This document shows positions 1 to 8,638 of a stretch of DNA of 64,000 bases, piece after piece. The notes below the pieces were generated by a model. It did no database searches, was not told the origin of the DNA, and saw only the letters and a program-made list of their open reading frames with translations. A program made the translations under genes and the position numbers. Each line of letters starts with the position of its first letter. Within the stretch, counting starts at the first letter, position 1. This DNA comes from Lachnospiraceae bacterium 10-1 (GTDB lineage Bacteria > Bacillota > Clostridia > Lachnospirales > Lachnospiraceae), in assembly GCA_000403495.2 (NCBI GenBank), contig KE159799.1:308990-372989 (forward strand), written 5' to 3'.

Positions 1-54
1 GTTTAATATAAAAAATGATATTTTTCAACCACTTTCTTGGGATTCTACAAAAAA

Positions 55-489
55 CTATCCTATCTTGGCAAGAAGAAAATCTATTGCTTCCAGATATCCG
101 TCAAGTCCATGTCCATAGATCTGCTTATCACAGGCTGGCGCTGTCACAGAAATTTTGCGGAATTCCTCTCTCTTTGTAATATCAGAAATATGAATCTCCA
201 CCTTGGGTATCTGAATGCTTGCCAATGCATCCCGGATTGCATAGCTGTAATGGGTATAGGCTCCCGGATTAATGACAATCCCTTCTGTCCCGTCAAAATA
301 AGCATCCTGAATCCGGTCAATGATTGCTCCCTCATGATTGCTTTGAAACACTTCAATAAAGCTTTTACTACTCTCTCCCTTTTCTCCAATCATTTTTAAT
401 AAATAATCATAGTTCTGTGTTCCATACACGCTTTTTTCCCGGATACCAAGAAAATTAATATTGGGCCCATTGATTACTAAAATTTTCAT
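55..489 (-). CDS. aroQ: 3-dehydroquinate dehydratase, type II
   Basis: Third step of the shikimate pathway: trans-dehydration of 3-dehydroquinate to 3-dehydroshikimate, in the cytoplasm. The 144-residue length is normal for the small dodecameric type II enzyme. It opens with the family motif NGPNINFLG, keeps the catalytic Tyr22 (SVYGT), the substrate loop NPGAYTHYS with Asn74, and the catalytic His100 in EIHISDI. A GGAGG-type site sits just before the ATG. It is the last gene of an aroE-aroK-aroQ run, 21 nt after aroK, so the three are probably co-transcribed. Nothing recognisable lies in the 54 nt between its stop and the window edge. Confidence 0.96.
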   Translation of the reverse strand: MKILVINGPNINFLGIREKSVYGTQNYDYLLKMIGEKGESSKSFIEVFQSNHEGAIIDRIQDAYFDGTEGIVINPGAYTHYSYAIRDALASIQIPKVEIHISDITKREEFRKISVTAPACDKQIYGHGLDGYLEAIDFLLAKIG

Positions 490-510
490 ATTTCCTCCAT
501 TCTGAAGCCT

Positions 511-1026
511 TCATAAGACATCACCTGCTGCCAAAATCTGACTGATAATTTCTTCAAATGATAACTCCGAAGCTTCTATAATCACATCCGCACAAGCCTC
601 ATAGACAGGCGCCCGCTTCTGCATAAGCACACAAATCTGCTTCAGCGGATCTTCCACCTGCAGAAGCGGCCTTGATATATCATCCTTTAATCTTAAATAA
701 ACCGTCTCCGGCGTTACTTTCAGATAAATAACTCTGCCCAGCTTCCTTAAAAGCCGATGGTTTTCTTCCCGAACCGGAAGTCCTCCCCCCACGGAAATAA
801 TCTGCCCGTCAGCAGCCTGAATCAATTCTTTTAAACATTCTGTTTCCATCCTGCGGAAAGTATCTTCTCCATATGTGTCAAAAATATCTGTTATGGTCAT
901 TTTCTGTTTTTTTTCAATCCATTTATCGGTATCAACCATTGTTCTTTTCATCCTGTAAGACAGCCTGATTCCTACGCTTGTCTTTCCACATCCCATAAAA
1001 CCGATTAAAATAATATTGTCCTTCAT
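511..1026 (-). CDS. aroK: Shikimate kinase
   Basis: Phosphorylates shikimate to shikimate 3-phosphate with ATP. At 171 residues it is the normal size for this small P-loop kinase. The Walker A loop GFMGCGKTS spans residues 9-17, the substrate-binding Asp pair is in MVDTDKWIE, a glycine-rich SVGGG stretch lies near residue 78, and the lid region carries SRPLL. The start overlaps the aroE stop by 4 nt (ATGA), a sign of translational coupling. The neighbours aroE and aroQ supply the flanking reactions. Confidence 0.95.
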   Translation of the reverse strand: MKDNIILIGFMGCGKTSVGIRLSYRMKRTMVDTDKWIEKKQKMTITDIFDTYGEDTFRRMETECLKELIQAADGQIISVGGGLPVREENHRLLRKLGRVIYLKVTPETVYLRLKDDISRPLLQVEDPLKQICVLMQKRAPVYEACADVIIEASELSFEEIISQILAAGDVL

Positions 1027-1898
1027 GATGATTCCTTTATTCCCATTTTTTCTTTCAGTACTTCATATACCTGCAGGGCTGTTTCTTCGGAAACAGAAAC
1101 ATGATTCCACAGTTCATATGCAATCACCCCCTGATACAAGAGCATTTTTAATCCATGAAAGGCTCGTCCTCCCTGCTTTCTTACAAGCTGCATAAACTTT
1201 GTATCGGCAGGCTTATAAATCAGATCGTATCCGGTATGAATCCTGCTGTAAAAATCCTGCTCTTCTATCACTGCCCGCTCTATCTCAGGATAAAGACCTA
1301 CACTTGTAGCCTGAATCGCCAAAAAAGATTTTTCCGGCAAATACTTATACTCTGCAAGAGCCATAGGATAAATACATTCCCTTCCGGCTTTACGGTTCAC
1401 TTCTTCTGCAACAATAAGGGCTTTTTCCAAAGAACGGTTTAGCAGATAAACCTTATTTACGCCTTTGGAAGCACATAAAAAAGCAACTGCCCGGGCAGCA
1501 CCACCTGCACCAAGTAAAATTACATCCTGCCCTTGTATTTCAATTCCTTCACTGCTCATAGCCCGATATAATCCCGGCATATCCGTATTGTAACCTGCAA
1601 AACCTTCCGAAATTCGAACAAGTGTATTCACTGCACCTATCTTTTCCGCCAAATCATCTATCCTGGCAAGATACGGAATCACTTGACTTTTGTAGGGAAC
1701 AGTAATATTAAGTCCTAGAAGATTTAAGGCAAAAGCACCTTTTATGGCATCCTTAAGATTTCCTTCCTCTACCAAAAGCGGCACATAGATAAGATTATGT
1801 GAAAGCATCCCTGCCAATGTATTATGTATCACCGGAGACATAGTATGCTCCACCGGATTGCCAATTAATCCACATGTTCTTGTATGTCCGTTAATCAT
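1023..1898 (-). CDS. aroE: Shikimate dehydrogenase (NADP+)
   Basis: Reduces 3-dehydroshikimate to shikimate. The N-terminal substrate domain begins with LIGNPVEHTMSPVIHN and holds the catalytic lysine in NITVPYK. The Rossmann domain has the dinucleotide loop VILLGAGGAARAV near residue 130, followed by LLNRS, which fits NADP preference. The length of 291 residues is typical. First gene of the aroE-aroK-aroQ run. YqeG lies 59 nt upstream, echoing the yqeG/aroE neighbourhood known in other Firmicutes. Confidence 0.95.
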   Translation of the reverse strand: MINGHTRTCGLIGNPVEHTMSPVIHNTLAGMLSHNLIYVPLLVEEGNLKDAIKGAFALNLLGLNITVPYKSQVIPYLARIDDLAEKIGAVNTLVRISEGFAGYNTDMPGLYRAMSSEGIEIQGQDVILLGAGGAARAVAFLCASKGVNKVYLLNRSLEKALIVAEEVNRKAGRECIYPMALAEYKYLPEKSFLAIQATSVGLYPEIERAVIEEQDFYSRIHTGYDLIYKPADTKFMQLVRKQGGRAFHGLKMLLYQGVIAYELWNHVSVSEETALQVYEVLKEKMGIKESS

Positions 1899-1957
1899 AA
1901 AATAACCATCCCTCTCTTTTCCAAGCCTCTAAAATGCAGATGCAAATTTGACTGTCC

Positions 1958-2482
1958 TTACTGCATGAGAAAAGTCTTTCCTTCCCTCATGCAATGTCGT
2001 TTATAAGAAGAAAGCACAATTTTTTCCAGATAACGTTTTAACACGATCTGGATTTCTTCCTTCTTGTCTATGGGCTGCACCAAAATGGAAAAAATTCCGG
2101 TATTTTTCGCTCCCCAAACATCTGTAAATAATTGATCTCCTATAAAAAGCGTGGTGTTTCTTTTCGTTCCAAGCAGTTCCATTGCTTTTATATATCCTTT
2201 TTTGGCCGGCTTACCACCCTTAAAGATGTATTTACCTCCAACTGCATCACCAAACATTTTTACTCTTGGTTCCTTGTTATTGGATAAAAAAAGAACTCCA
2301 AAACCAATTTCCTTTAACTGCCGGATCAATTCCATGCTCTTATCATCTGCCGGCGCCCCGTGAGTCACCAGAGTATTATCAATATCAAAAATTATCCCTC
2401 TGTAACCGGAAGCATAATACTTTTGAAAATCTATTTTATAGGCTGAACTGATATAAACATCAGGATAAAACATCTCCAGCAT
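1958..2482 (-). CDS. yqeG: YqeG family HAD-type phosphatase
   Basis: A 174-residue HAD subfamily IIIA phosphatase. The catalytic motif DIDNTLV holds nucleophile Asp33 and Asp35. Motif III/IV appears as FIGDQLFTDVWGA, and a conserved lysine lies in GGKPAKKG. The substrate is unknown for most of the family. The reading frame is open upstream of 2482, but an AAGGAG site six bases before the ATG at 2482, and the family N-terminus (short YPD motif), decide this start. It sits upstream of aroE, as in several Firmicutes. Confidence 0.9.
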   Translation of the reverse strand: MLEMFYPDVYISSAYKIDFQKYYASGYRGIIFDIDNTLVTHGAPADDKSMELIRQLKEIGFGVLFLSNNKEPRVKMFGDAVGGKYIFKGGKPAKKGYIKAMELLGTKRNTTLFIGDQLFTDVWGAKNTGIFSILVQPIDKKEEIQIVLKRYLEKIVLSSYKRHCMREGKTFLMQ

Positions 2483-2532
2483 AAAGCTCTCCTTCTTCAT
2501 GCATCCTGCATGGCAATTTTTCTTTCTATTGT

Positions 2533-2566
2533 ACAAAACACCCTGTCATTTGACAAGGTGTTTCAA
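2533..2566 (-). terminator. Rho-independent terminator
   Basis: On the minus strand a stem AACACC...GGTGTT with an inner TGTCA/TGACA pair is followed by a short U-rich tail (TTTTGT). It lies just after the hypothetical gene at 2580-3284 and before yqeG. Confidence 0.7.
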
Positions 2567-2579
2567 CACATGGTTTTAT

Positions 2580-3284
2580 TTATTTTTCCGTCCTGTCTAT
2601 CATAAGCAGCAGATTGGCAAGATTAAAGCATTGTGCCATTCCATCTTTATCAAACATATTCTCATAATCGCCTCGTCTTATAGCTGCCTCCCTGTAAACA
2701 CGCTTCATAATTTCTTTTTGATAATGAATTTCCTGTTGTTCTTTTATATACTTTTTATGCCTCTTTGCCCTTTTCTCCCAAAAGCTCTCTTCTGCCTCCG
2801 TCTCAAATAAAGCCCTTCCTTTTCCCCCCTGAAAGCCTGTATACCAGCTCTCTCCATGATATTCCGCCTTAGAAGCTCCAAAGTAATGTATTGTAAAGCT
2901 GCCGCCGCACACATTTGCCCATGGATCATAGCGGCCAAAATCATATTTTAAAGTATCCATCACCCATTTTTCATATTCCGGATCCTTCTGCATTGCCTGA
3001 AAGCCTTCATCCGTAATATGAATGGCAACAGAACGCAGAATCTGGGATGGGTGCATGGGAATCTGGGAAATTTTCATATGAATATACTGCTTGTATTCCT
3101 CCAATGTCATATTTTCCGTCGAAAAGGCATTGGTGCCTTCCGTTCCTTCTGTTTTCTTATCCCCGTTATTTACATAATCATAAAATCCTTTTATTCCCTT
3201 AACGGAGCCTTCGGCAAGCCGGCTTTCCATAAGTCCGCTGTAGGCACGCGTCAGATAATTAACATAAAGATCATTACCGCTCAT
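2580..3284 (-). CDS. Hypothetical protein, no family recognised
   Basis: 234 residues, soluble, with no signal peptide or membrane segment. I do not recognise the family. The N-terminal region is short and polar. Residues from about 60 on contain HMKISQIPMHPSQ and an aromatic-rich centre (YDPWANVCGGSFTIHYFG), followed by a strongly basic, probably helical stretch (RAKRHKKYIKEQQE) and a C-terminus ending in LLLMIDRTEK. The frame is open to 3374, but an AGGAGG site six bases before the ATG at 3284 fixes the start, and the longer version would run through the terminator hairpin at 3368-3408. It is a monocistronic unit with its own terminator. Confidence 0.7.
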   Translation of the reverse strand: MSGNDLYVNYLTRAYSGLMESRLAEGSVKGIKGFYDYVNNGDKKTEGTEGTNAFSTENMTLEEYKQYIHMKISQIPMHPSQILRSVAIHITDEGFQAMQKDPEYEKWVMDTLKYDFGRYDPWANVCGGSFTIHYFGASKAEYHGESWYTGFQGGKGRALFETEAEESFWEKRAKRHKKYIKEQQEIHYQKEIMKRVYREAAIRRGDYENMFDKDGMAQCFNLANLLLMIDRTEK

Positions 3285-3359
3285 CTGCATCCTCCTGTTT
3301 CTTCTTATACACTTTGAAATATCAAATGTCATACCTTGTGGAAAAGTATTTAAATCTTT

Positions 3360-3408
3360 ATAGTAAAAGCGCATTTTCTTTTGTGTTTCAATCCTTTGAA
3401 AATGCGCT
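3360..3408 (-). terminator. Terminator of the sigma/ABC operon
   Basis: An 11-bp perfect stem AGCGCATTTTC / GAAAATGCGCT is followed on the minus strand by TTTTACT. It ends the operon whose last gene is the ABC permease at 3506. About 100 nt of AT-rich sequence with no other signal separates them. Confidence 0.7.
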
Positions 3409-3505
3409 CTCCGTAGCTTTTTCTATTTATATCTGACAAATATATCGTAACACATTTTTCTCATCTTTAGCTTTTTGCAACCAGCTGTTGTAATTATGTA
3501 ATAAA

Positions 3506-4645
3506 TTACCTTCCTCCTATTTGGAACCGCTCATACATTCTTTTTCCTGCCAAAATAAAAATTACAATTGCTGCAAAATATAAAACCGGAGCAAATTGGT
3601 AAGTCATCAGGTAATGTCCAAATATTTTTACCAGTCTTAAATCAGCCCATCCGCCTGCCCGCAGAATTTTTGCCGGCATAAGTCCCAAAATCTGGGATGG
3701 AACCCTATACTGATAAGGGAAATTGAAAAAGAAAGTAACAAAAAACATACCAAGAAGCACTGCCATAACTGCTGCGCTGCTCTTTAACCCCTCTGACAAA
3801 AACATCGTAAAAACACTATATAAAAGCGCTAATAACAACGTGAAAGCCAAAAGGCAGATAGACATTGCTCCCACACTGAGCTGCCAGGAAGACTTTATTA
3901 TTACAAGCTGCAGCACTCCATGAAAACCATCTGCACCATAGATCGCAAAGGCCAATACCGTCCCCGCAAGAAGCAGTATTACAGTTCCCAGAGTCCCGAC
4001 GCTTATTCCTGCCCCCAGCTTTGCAAAGTATAAAATTTTTTTCCCATACCTGCTGCCTAAAATCAACTGATCTGTTTTTCGAAAATGTTCATCTGCAAAC
4101 ACACCGGAAAGACTGATTCCAAGCATCACGACCATGAAAATATTAAGATTATAAATCAAATCAATGAATTGCAAATATCCCCGCGTATATTCATATGTAA
4201 AAGGAATTTTAATATCTGCTTCTTTTTCCCTCCAATAGGCAATTTCCCCCTCTGTCAGCCTCTGATCAATAAACATCTGCTCAATATTGTCTGTTCTTGT
4301 CTGATACAATTTTGATTCATTCACATTCCTGATTTCTTCATCACTATTTATCAGATACTTAACAATCTGATAAATTGCATCATATTTTTTTGTATCATCC
4401 CTCTTCATCTCATCCAATAAGCTGTCATCTATTTCTCTACCTGACAATTCCCTGGCATTTTCTTTCTCATTTACTATTTTTTCATATGCACTTACCTTTG
4501 CTCCGTCTTTTTCATAACTAAAAAATAGATCTCCTACTCCCATAAAAATTACAAAAGCAAAAATAATTCCAAATGAAATCCAGACCATCTTTTTTTGCAG
4601 GATTTTTTTTATCTCATAAAAATATAACGTACTAAAATTACACAT
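3506..4645 (-). CDS. ABC-2 type transporter permease
   Basis: 379-residue membrane protein with one N-terminal segment (about residues 20-40), a polar extracytoplasmic region of about 120 residues rich in Lys/Glu/Asp, then five or six hydrophobic segments. This is the layout of ABC-2 permeases that pair with a separate ATPase. The AGGAG site seven bases before the ATG at 4645 decides the start, and that ATG overlaps the stop of the ATPase gene by 8 nt. It is the last gene of the ECF sigma operon. The substrate cannot be read from sequence; export of or protection from an envelope-active peptide is an inference from such operons. Confidence 0.85.
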   Translation of the reverse strand: MCNFSTLYFYEIKKILQKKMVWISFGIIFAFVIFMGVGDLFFSYEKDGAKVSAYEKIVNEKENARELSGREIDDSLLDEMKRDDTKKYDAIYQIVKYLINSDEEIRNVNESKLYQTRTDNIEQMFIDQRLTEGEIAYWREKEADIKIPFTYEYTRGYLQFIDLIYNLNIFMVVMLGISLSGVFADEHFRKTDQLILGSRYGKKILYFAKLGAGISVGTLGTVILLLAGTVLAFAIYGADGFHGVLQLVIIKSSWQLSVGAMSICLLAFTLLLALLYSVFTMFLSEGLKSSAAVMAVLLGMFFVTFFFNFPYQYRVPSQILGLMPAKILRAGGWADLRLVKIFGHYLMTYQFAPVLYFAAIVIFILAGKRMYERFQIGGR

Positions 4646-5345
4646 GTATACTCTCCTCTCCAAGCTGCATTAAATAAAACTCTTCCAGTTCTCCCTTATG
4701 TTCTTCCCACTCACCCTGATAAATCATCTGTCCATCCCTCATCATCAGTAACTGGTCCGCTATATGCTCTATATCTGATACAATGTGTGTAGACAAAAGT
4801 ACAATGCTTTCCTTTCCTGCCTCCGCAATCAAATTACGGAACCTGACTCTTTCCTTGGGATCTAACCCTGCCGTAGGTTCATCAAGAATTAAAAGCTTAG
4901 GATCATTTAGCAATGCCTGTGCAATCCCAAGTCTCTGCTTCATTCCTCCTGAATAAGTTTTAATTTTTTTTCTGGAAACCTCTTTTAAAGAAACCAATTC
5001 TAAAAGTTCTTCACTTTTCCGTTTTGCCTGCTTCCTATTCAACCCCTTAAGTGCCGCCATATACAGCAAAAAATCTTCTCCTGAAAAATCCGGATAATAA
5101 CCGAAATCCTGTGGCAGATAACCAAGCAACGCGCGGTATTCTTCCATAGAAACATCATATCCGTCAAGGGTTGTCGTCCCCCGGTCCGGTCTTAAAATAC
5201 CGCATATGATTCTCATAAGCGTGGTTTTTCCTGCTCCATTGGCTCCCAGCAAACCATAAACTCCCTTTTTCAGTCTTAAATTAATATTATCTACTGCGAT
5301 CTTATTTTGAAATTTTTTCGACACCCTGTCTATCACAAGCTCCAT
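4638..5345 (-). CDS. ABC transporter ATP-binding protein
   Basis: 235-residue nucleotide-binding subunit. Walker A is GANGAGKTT (about residues 35-43), the Q-loop lies near LPQDFGYYPDFSG, the signature is YSGGMKQR, Walker B is LLILDEPTAGLD, and the H-loop is STH. It resembles the CcmA/YhaQ type ATPases that work with ABC-2 permeases, and its partner is the overlapping gene at 3506-4645. The membrane-protein gene upstream overlaps its start by 13 nt, so the operon is tightly coupled. Confidence 0.93.
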   Translation of the reverse strand: MELVIDRVSKKFQNKIAVDNINLRLKKGVYGLLGANGAGKTTLMRIICGILRPDRGTTTLDGYDVSMEEYRALLGYLPQDFGYYPDFSGEDFLLYMAALKGLNRKQAKRKSEELLELVSLKEVSRKKIKTYSGGMKQRLGIAQALLNDPKLLILDEPTAGLDPKERVRFRNLIAEAGKESIVLLSTHIVSDIEHIADQLLMMRDGQMIYQGEWEEHKGELEEFYLMQLGEESIHV

Positions 5346-6046
5346 ACTAATTCCTCCGTTCTTTGAACAGACTGCTTATATTCCCAAACAGTCAATATCA
5401 GTAAAATAACCGCTACTATTGCCTTTTCCTTAAAGATAGCCGCCTGATAAGCAAATATCCTCTCATCATTTATCACAATATTGATTCCACTAATCAGTAT
5501 TGTAAACCCGGTACAGACATAAACGACTTCCTTCCCCCGCAGTCTTCTTGTAATCCACAGTCCTGAAGCTGTTGCTGCAAAATAAGGCAGAAGCATATAC
5601 ACTCCGGTCTCAAAAAAAGATCTTGCCCCATAGATCTGCCCTACCGGAATCAATATAGTTAATAAAATAAGGTGGACTGCTCCGACTGCACCCATACGGG
5701 CAAACAAAACGCTTTTTAATGAAAATCTTGATGCCATTTCCATTTCCGCAACATTATAAGTAATTGACTTTGCATTTTCTGTCACAGCCAGCAATGCTGC
5801 AAATGGTAAAAGAGATGATATTATCCACAGCATATCTCTTTTCCACCCATAAGTTCCTGCAATCGCAACCCCAAGAACAAACAAGGAAAACAGCCACATC
5901 TTCTTGTTGATATATCCCGCCTGAATTATCATAAACTCAAAGCTGCTGATTCCCTTCTCCGGAATAAGTTTTAAAAATGCCCTTTTTTTAACTGGCGGTG
6001 GCACAACAAATGCCAGTTTTACAGCCTCTTTCAATTTCTTTTTCAA
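5333..6046 (-). CDS. Membrane protein between ECF sigma factor and ABC transporter
   Basis: About 237 residues with a cytoplasmic N-terminus of about 45 residues, containing FVVPPPVKKRAFL, then six or so hydrophobic segments and a short C-terminal tail. I do not recognise a named family. By position, directly after the sigma gene and before the ATPase, it could be an anti-sigma-like or accessory permease subunit; no zinc-finger (HxxxCxxC) motif is present. The start is a TTG at 6046, chosen because AAAGGAG lies six bases upstream. This leaves 4 nt between the sigma stop and this start rather than an overlap. Confidence 0.7.
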   Translation of the reverse strand: MKKKLKEAVKLAFVVPPPVKKRAFLKLIPEKGISSFEFMIIQAGYINKKMWLFSLFVLGVAIAGTYGWKRDMLWIISSLLPFAALLAVTENAKSITYNVAEMEMASRFSLKSVLFARMGAVGAVHLILLTILIPVGQIYGARSFFETGVYMLLPYFAATASGLWITRRLRGKEVVYVCTGFTILISGINIVINDERIFAYQAAIFKEKAIVAVILLILTVWEYKQSVQRTEELVWSL

Positions 6047-6050
6047 AGAA

Positions 6051-6524
6051 TCACTCCTTTCCAAGAAGAATCTCCAAATGTTTAACAGCTTTTTTTAACT
6101 TCCGGTAAACAGCAAATCGTGAAAGATGATATATCCCACTGATTGTTCCGATAGATATTTCGTTTACATACCTTAGCAAAATAATTTCTCTTTCTTCCTC
6201 ATCCAATTTTTCTAATGCCAATTTAACAGAAACAGCCAAGATCATCTTTTCTTCTGCTCCTTCTGCCGCTTTCACCTGTTCCGGTTCTGCCATCAACAGC
6301 TCCTTTTGGTGAGCACGCCATTCATCCACACACAAATTACGTGCAATGGTATATAAATATCTAAGTCTCTGTCCCCGATTGTAATAGCTGTCACTTGCAA
6401 AAAAACGAAGGAAGGTTTCCTGCGTGATATCTTCTGCTTTTTCCCGGCTGCGCAGCTTATAAAAGCAATAACGGTAAATTTTATCATATTCTTCTTCCAC
6501 GTCAATTGTTTCGCTCATGAGCAC
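6051..6524 (-). CDS. ECF-type RNA polymerase sigma factor
   Basis: 157-residue sigma-70 family protein with only regions 2 and 4. Region 2 covers roughly residues 10-60 (YRYCFYKLRSREKAEDITQ). Region 4 covers roughly residues 100-155, with LDEEEREIILLRYVNEIS and a helix-turn-helix ending in RKLKKAVKHLE. The best start is the GTG at 6524, nine bases after AAAGGAGG; the ATG two codons later is too far from that site. It heads an operon with a membrane protein and an ABC exporter, the arrangement of envelope-stress or antimicrobial-response sigma factors. No classical anti-sigma zinc-finger gene is present. Confidence 0.88.
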   Translation of the reverse strand: MLMSETIDVEEEYDKIYRYCFYKLRSREKAEDITQETFLRFFASDSYYNRGQRLRYLYTIARNLCVDEWRAHQKELLMAEPEQVKAAEGAEEKMILAVSVKLALEKLDEEEREIILLRYVNEISIGTISGIYHLSRFAVYRKLKKAVKHLEILLGKE

Positions 6525-6604
6525 ACTTTGAAACCTCCTTTCATTATGTATAACGAACTTAGAAGTAAAATGTGCGCTTTATTTTCAAATTTGCCTCTCT
6601 CAGC

Positions 6605-6654
6605 TTTTTTACATAAGGATGCCAGACTTTGCCAGCCATTCTTATGTAAAAAAA
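6605..6654. repeat. Palindromic dispersed repeat, copy 1
   Basis: An inverted repeat whose arms are TTTTTTACATAAG and CTTATGTAAAAAA. The 30-bp core at 6617-6646 matches 28 of 30 bases, in inverted orientation, with the core at 22152-22181. It lies between the lipoprotein terminator and the sigma-factor gene. Because the T-run is on the 5' arm on both strands, it is not a standard terminator itself. Confidence 0.65.
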
Positions 6655-6677
6655 GCAGCCAGGCACCCCTGACTGCA
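6648..6677 (-). terminator. Terminator of the lipoprotein gene
   Basis: On the minus strand, GCAGTCAGG and CCTGGCTGC form a stem around a four-base loop, followed by seven T. It lies about 20 nt after the stop of the lipoprotein gene and separates it from the sigma operon. Confidence 0.8.
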
Positions 6678-6698
6678 CATTAATTGAAAATTTTCTAA

Positions 6699-7679
6699 TT
6701 ACTCCGTTGTAAATATATAACCTGCATCGCCGTAAAATCCCCTCATGTCTGCTTTTTCCTTCTCCCATACAGCTGTCAGCTCATAGATCTTGTCAGGCTC
6801 TAAATGAAGCAGCAATGTGGGTTCATAAATTGTAATAACAGAAGGCTCTTTGGCCTGCGTATTTCCGGCATCAGATACGTCCCATTTTCTGACAATGAAC
6901 TGATCTGGCGCAGCATCAATACTGATGCTATAGAGAATTGTATCCATTCTTTGGTACTGTGGAAGCTTTAGTTTATCAGTGCGGGCAATCTCATCTAACG
7001 GATGGACGCCGCATGCAATTACTCCTGTCATTTCTTCACCATCTTTATAGTTCCATGAATAATTTCCCGGCCAAATTTCAAAGGATTCCCATGTACTTGA
7101 CAGTGGATCGGAAAGATTTATAATCGGAGGAGATATAAGCATCAGGTCATAACCTGCCCTTAAAGGTTCTTCCGGCCCATCTAAAGGAAGAATATCTTTT
7201 GCAAGATATTTTTGGATTCCTGAAACCTCTTTTTCCTGATTCTGCATCAGAATACGAATAAAGCCTCCCTCTGAAAGTTCTGAAACAGCATAAACAGTTT
7301 CCGGCACTTCCACGGAAAATACTCCTGGAAATGCATCAGCGTCAGAGCTGATCAAAATTTCATAACCGTTTATTTCTTTAATGTGGGCAGGTATCTCAAC
7401 AGCTTCACCTGATACTTCCGTCGTCACCCCTGCTGCTGCCTCTCCGGTTCCTGAATCATCCACCAAGGCAGCAGCAGGGGATTCCTGAATTACTGCATCC
7501 TCTGTCGGCAATTCATCTTCAGTATTCTCCACACATGATTTTTCCTCAGGTTCGTCTTCAGTAATCACTTTCTTCGGCTCTTTCCCATTCTCTGTCCCGC
7601 ATCCCACAAACAATGCCATTGCTAAAATCATAGCTCCCCATAAAAATAAAAACTTTTTCTTTTTTTCATTTCTTTTCAT
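6699..7679 (-). CDS. Secreted lipoprotein, unknown function
   Basis: About 326 residues from the ATG at 7679. The N-terminus is a lipoprotein signal peptide: a lysine-rich start, a hydrophobic stretch, and lipobox LFVGC followed by a polar tether. Residues from about 35 to 95 are acidic, low-complexity linker rich in Glu, Ala and Thr, and a folded domain of about 220 residues follows. I do not recognise the domain. It contains several aromatic and proline motifs (ESFEIWPGNYSWNYKDG) and no obvious catalytic signature. A TTG ten codons upstream of the ATG, better placed for the GGAGG site, is an alternative start. It has its own terminator. Confidence 0.75.
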   Translation of the reverse strand: MKRNEKKKKFLFLWGAMILAMALFVGCGTENGKEPKKVITEDEPEEKSCVENTEDELPTEDAVIQESPAAALVDDSGTGEAAAGVTTEVSGEAVEIPAHIKEINGYEILISSDADAFPGVFSVEVPETVYAVSELSEGGFIRILMQNQEKEVSGIQKYLAKDILPLDGPEEPLRAGYDLMLISPPIINLSDPLSSTWESFEIWPGNYSWNYKDGEEMTGVIACGVHPLDEIARTDKLKLPQYQRMDTILYSISIDAAPDQFIVRKWDVSDAGNTQAKEPSVITIYEPTLLLHLEPDKIYELTAVWEKEKADMRGFYGDAGYIFTTE

Positions 7680-7827
7680 TTTATTCAACTTCCCCCATCC
7701 TCCCACTTTAATGGGCACCCAAATCTCTTAACTAACAGATACGACTATGTAATAAATATATTTCTTTACAATAGATACGTTTTTTCTGCTTCTTTTTATG
7801 GGAAAAAAATAATTTTTCTTTTCCTTG

Positions 7828-7862
7828 AAAAAAGCAGTCTACATTTCACAGACTGCTTTTTA
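7828..7862 (-). terminator. Terminator after the 7878-8546 gene
   Basis: A seven-base stem GCAGTCT/AGACTGC is flanked by A6 and T6, so it can act in both directions. On the minus strand it follows the stop at 7878 by about 15 nt. The 7680-7827 stretch beyond it holds the lipoprotein promoter region and nothing else recognisable. Confidence 0.8.
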
Positions 7863-7877
7863 TTATGCTCTTGTCAA

Positions 7878-8546
7878 TTATATACTGAAATCAAATTTAC
7901 TGCCGCTGGTAAAGATTCCTTCTTCCTTAATCTTACTCCAGTCAACGTTCCTGATTTTCTCAATCAGCTCTTCTACGGAATCTGCTTCCACACGTGTCCT
8001 TTTACTTCTTTTTTCCTGCATGGCTGCCTCTTCCCTTTTGGTTTCCCTTGCATTTTCAATCCGCTCTCTCTGCTTTTCGCTTACTTTTTCAAGTTCTGCA
8101 AAGAAACTCATAGAACCGTCTTTATCAATTGCAACCCCCACACGGGATACCTCATCTTTTCTTGCCCCTAACTGCTGCTTCATGCCCGAAAGCTTTGATG
8201 CGGCATCTTCTAACAAATTCAATTGCTTTTCTTTTGTTTTTCCATCAGCTGCCATTTCCTCTAAAAGCTCAGGATCAATCAAAACACTGTATTCTTTGGT
8301 ACCTCTTGAAAGATAAGCAGATGCCTCTTCCTCGCTTTCGTAATCAGCAACAATAAAATCCATATTGCGGTATTTCTTTTTCAGATCCTTTAAAAGATCC
8401 TGTGCCTTTCTACTTAACTGTACCTCTTTTCCTTTTTTGGTTTCTCCTGCTTTAGCTGTCCTTAATGTTTCCTGTTCTTTCTTGTCCCGCACCCTGCTTT
8501 CATAATAGCTGCTCTGATAAGCGTTATATCCGCTTACTTTGTCCAT
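7878..8546 (-). CDS. Hypothetical protein, possibly DUF6033-like
   Basis: 222 residues, highly charged and mostly helical, with no signal peptide. The N-terminus is MDKVSGYNAYQSSYYES, and a middle segment contains VQLSRKAQDLLKDLKKKY and VIDPELLEEMAADG-like helices. A Lys/Glu/Arg-rich coiled-coil-like stretch runs from about residue 135 to 185. I believe it belongs to a Lachnospiraceae family annotated DUF6033, but this is from memory and uncertain. Function is unknown. An AAAGGAGGG site precedes the ATG, and a strong terminator follows. Confidence 0.7.
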   Translation of the reverse strand: MDKVSGYNAYQSSYYESRVRDKKEQETLRTAKAGETKKGKEVQLSRKAQDLLKDLKKKYRNMDFIVADYESEEEASAYLSRGTKEYSVLIDPELLEEMAADGKTKEKQLNLLEDAASKLSGMKQQLGARKDEVSRVGVAIDKDGSMSFFAELEKVSEKQRERIENARETKREEAAMQEKRSKRTRVEADSVEELIEKIRNVDWSKIKEEGIFTSGSKFDFSI

Positions 8547-8638
8547 GTTTCGCCCTCCTTTGCACTTTACGTAATTCCATTTACGCCTCTCTGATTTGTA
8601 TATCGGATGTAAGAGAAATTTTATTTATCATTTAAATC

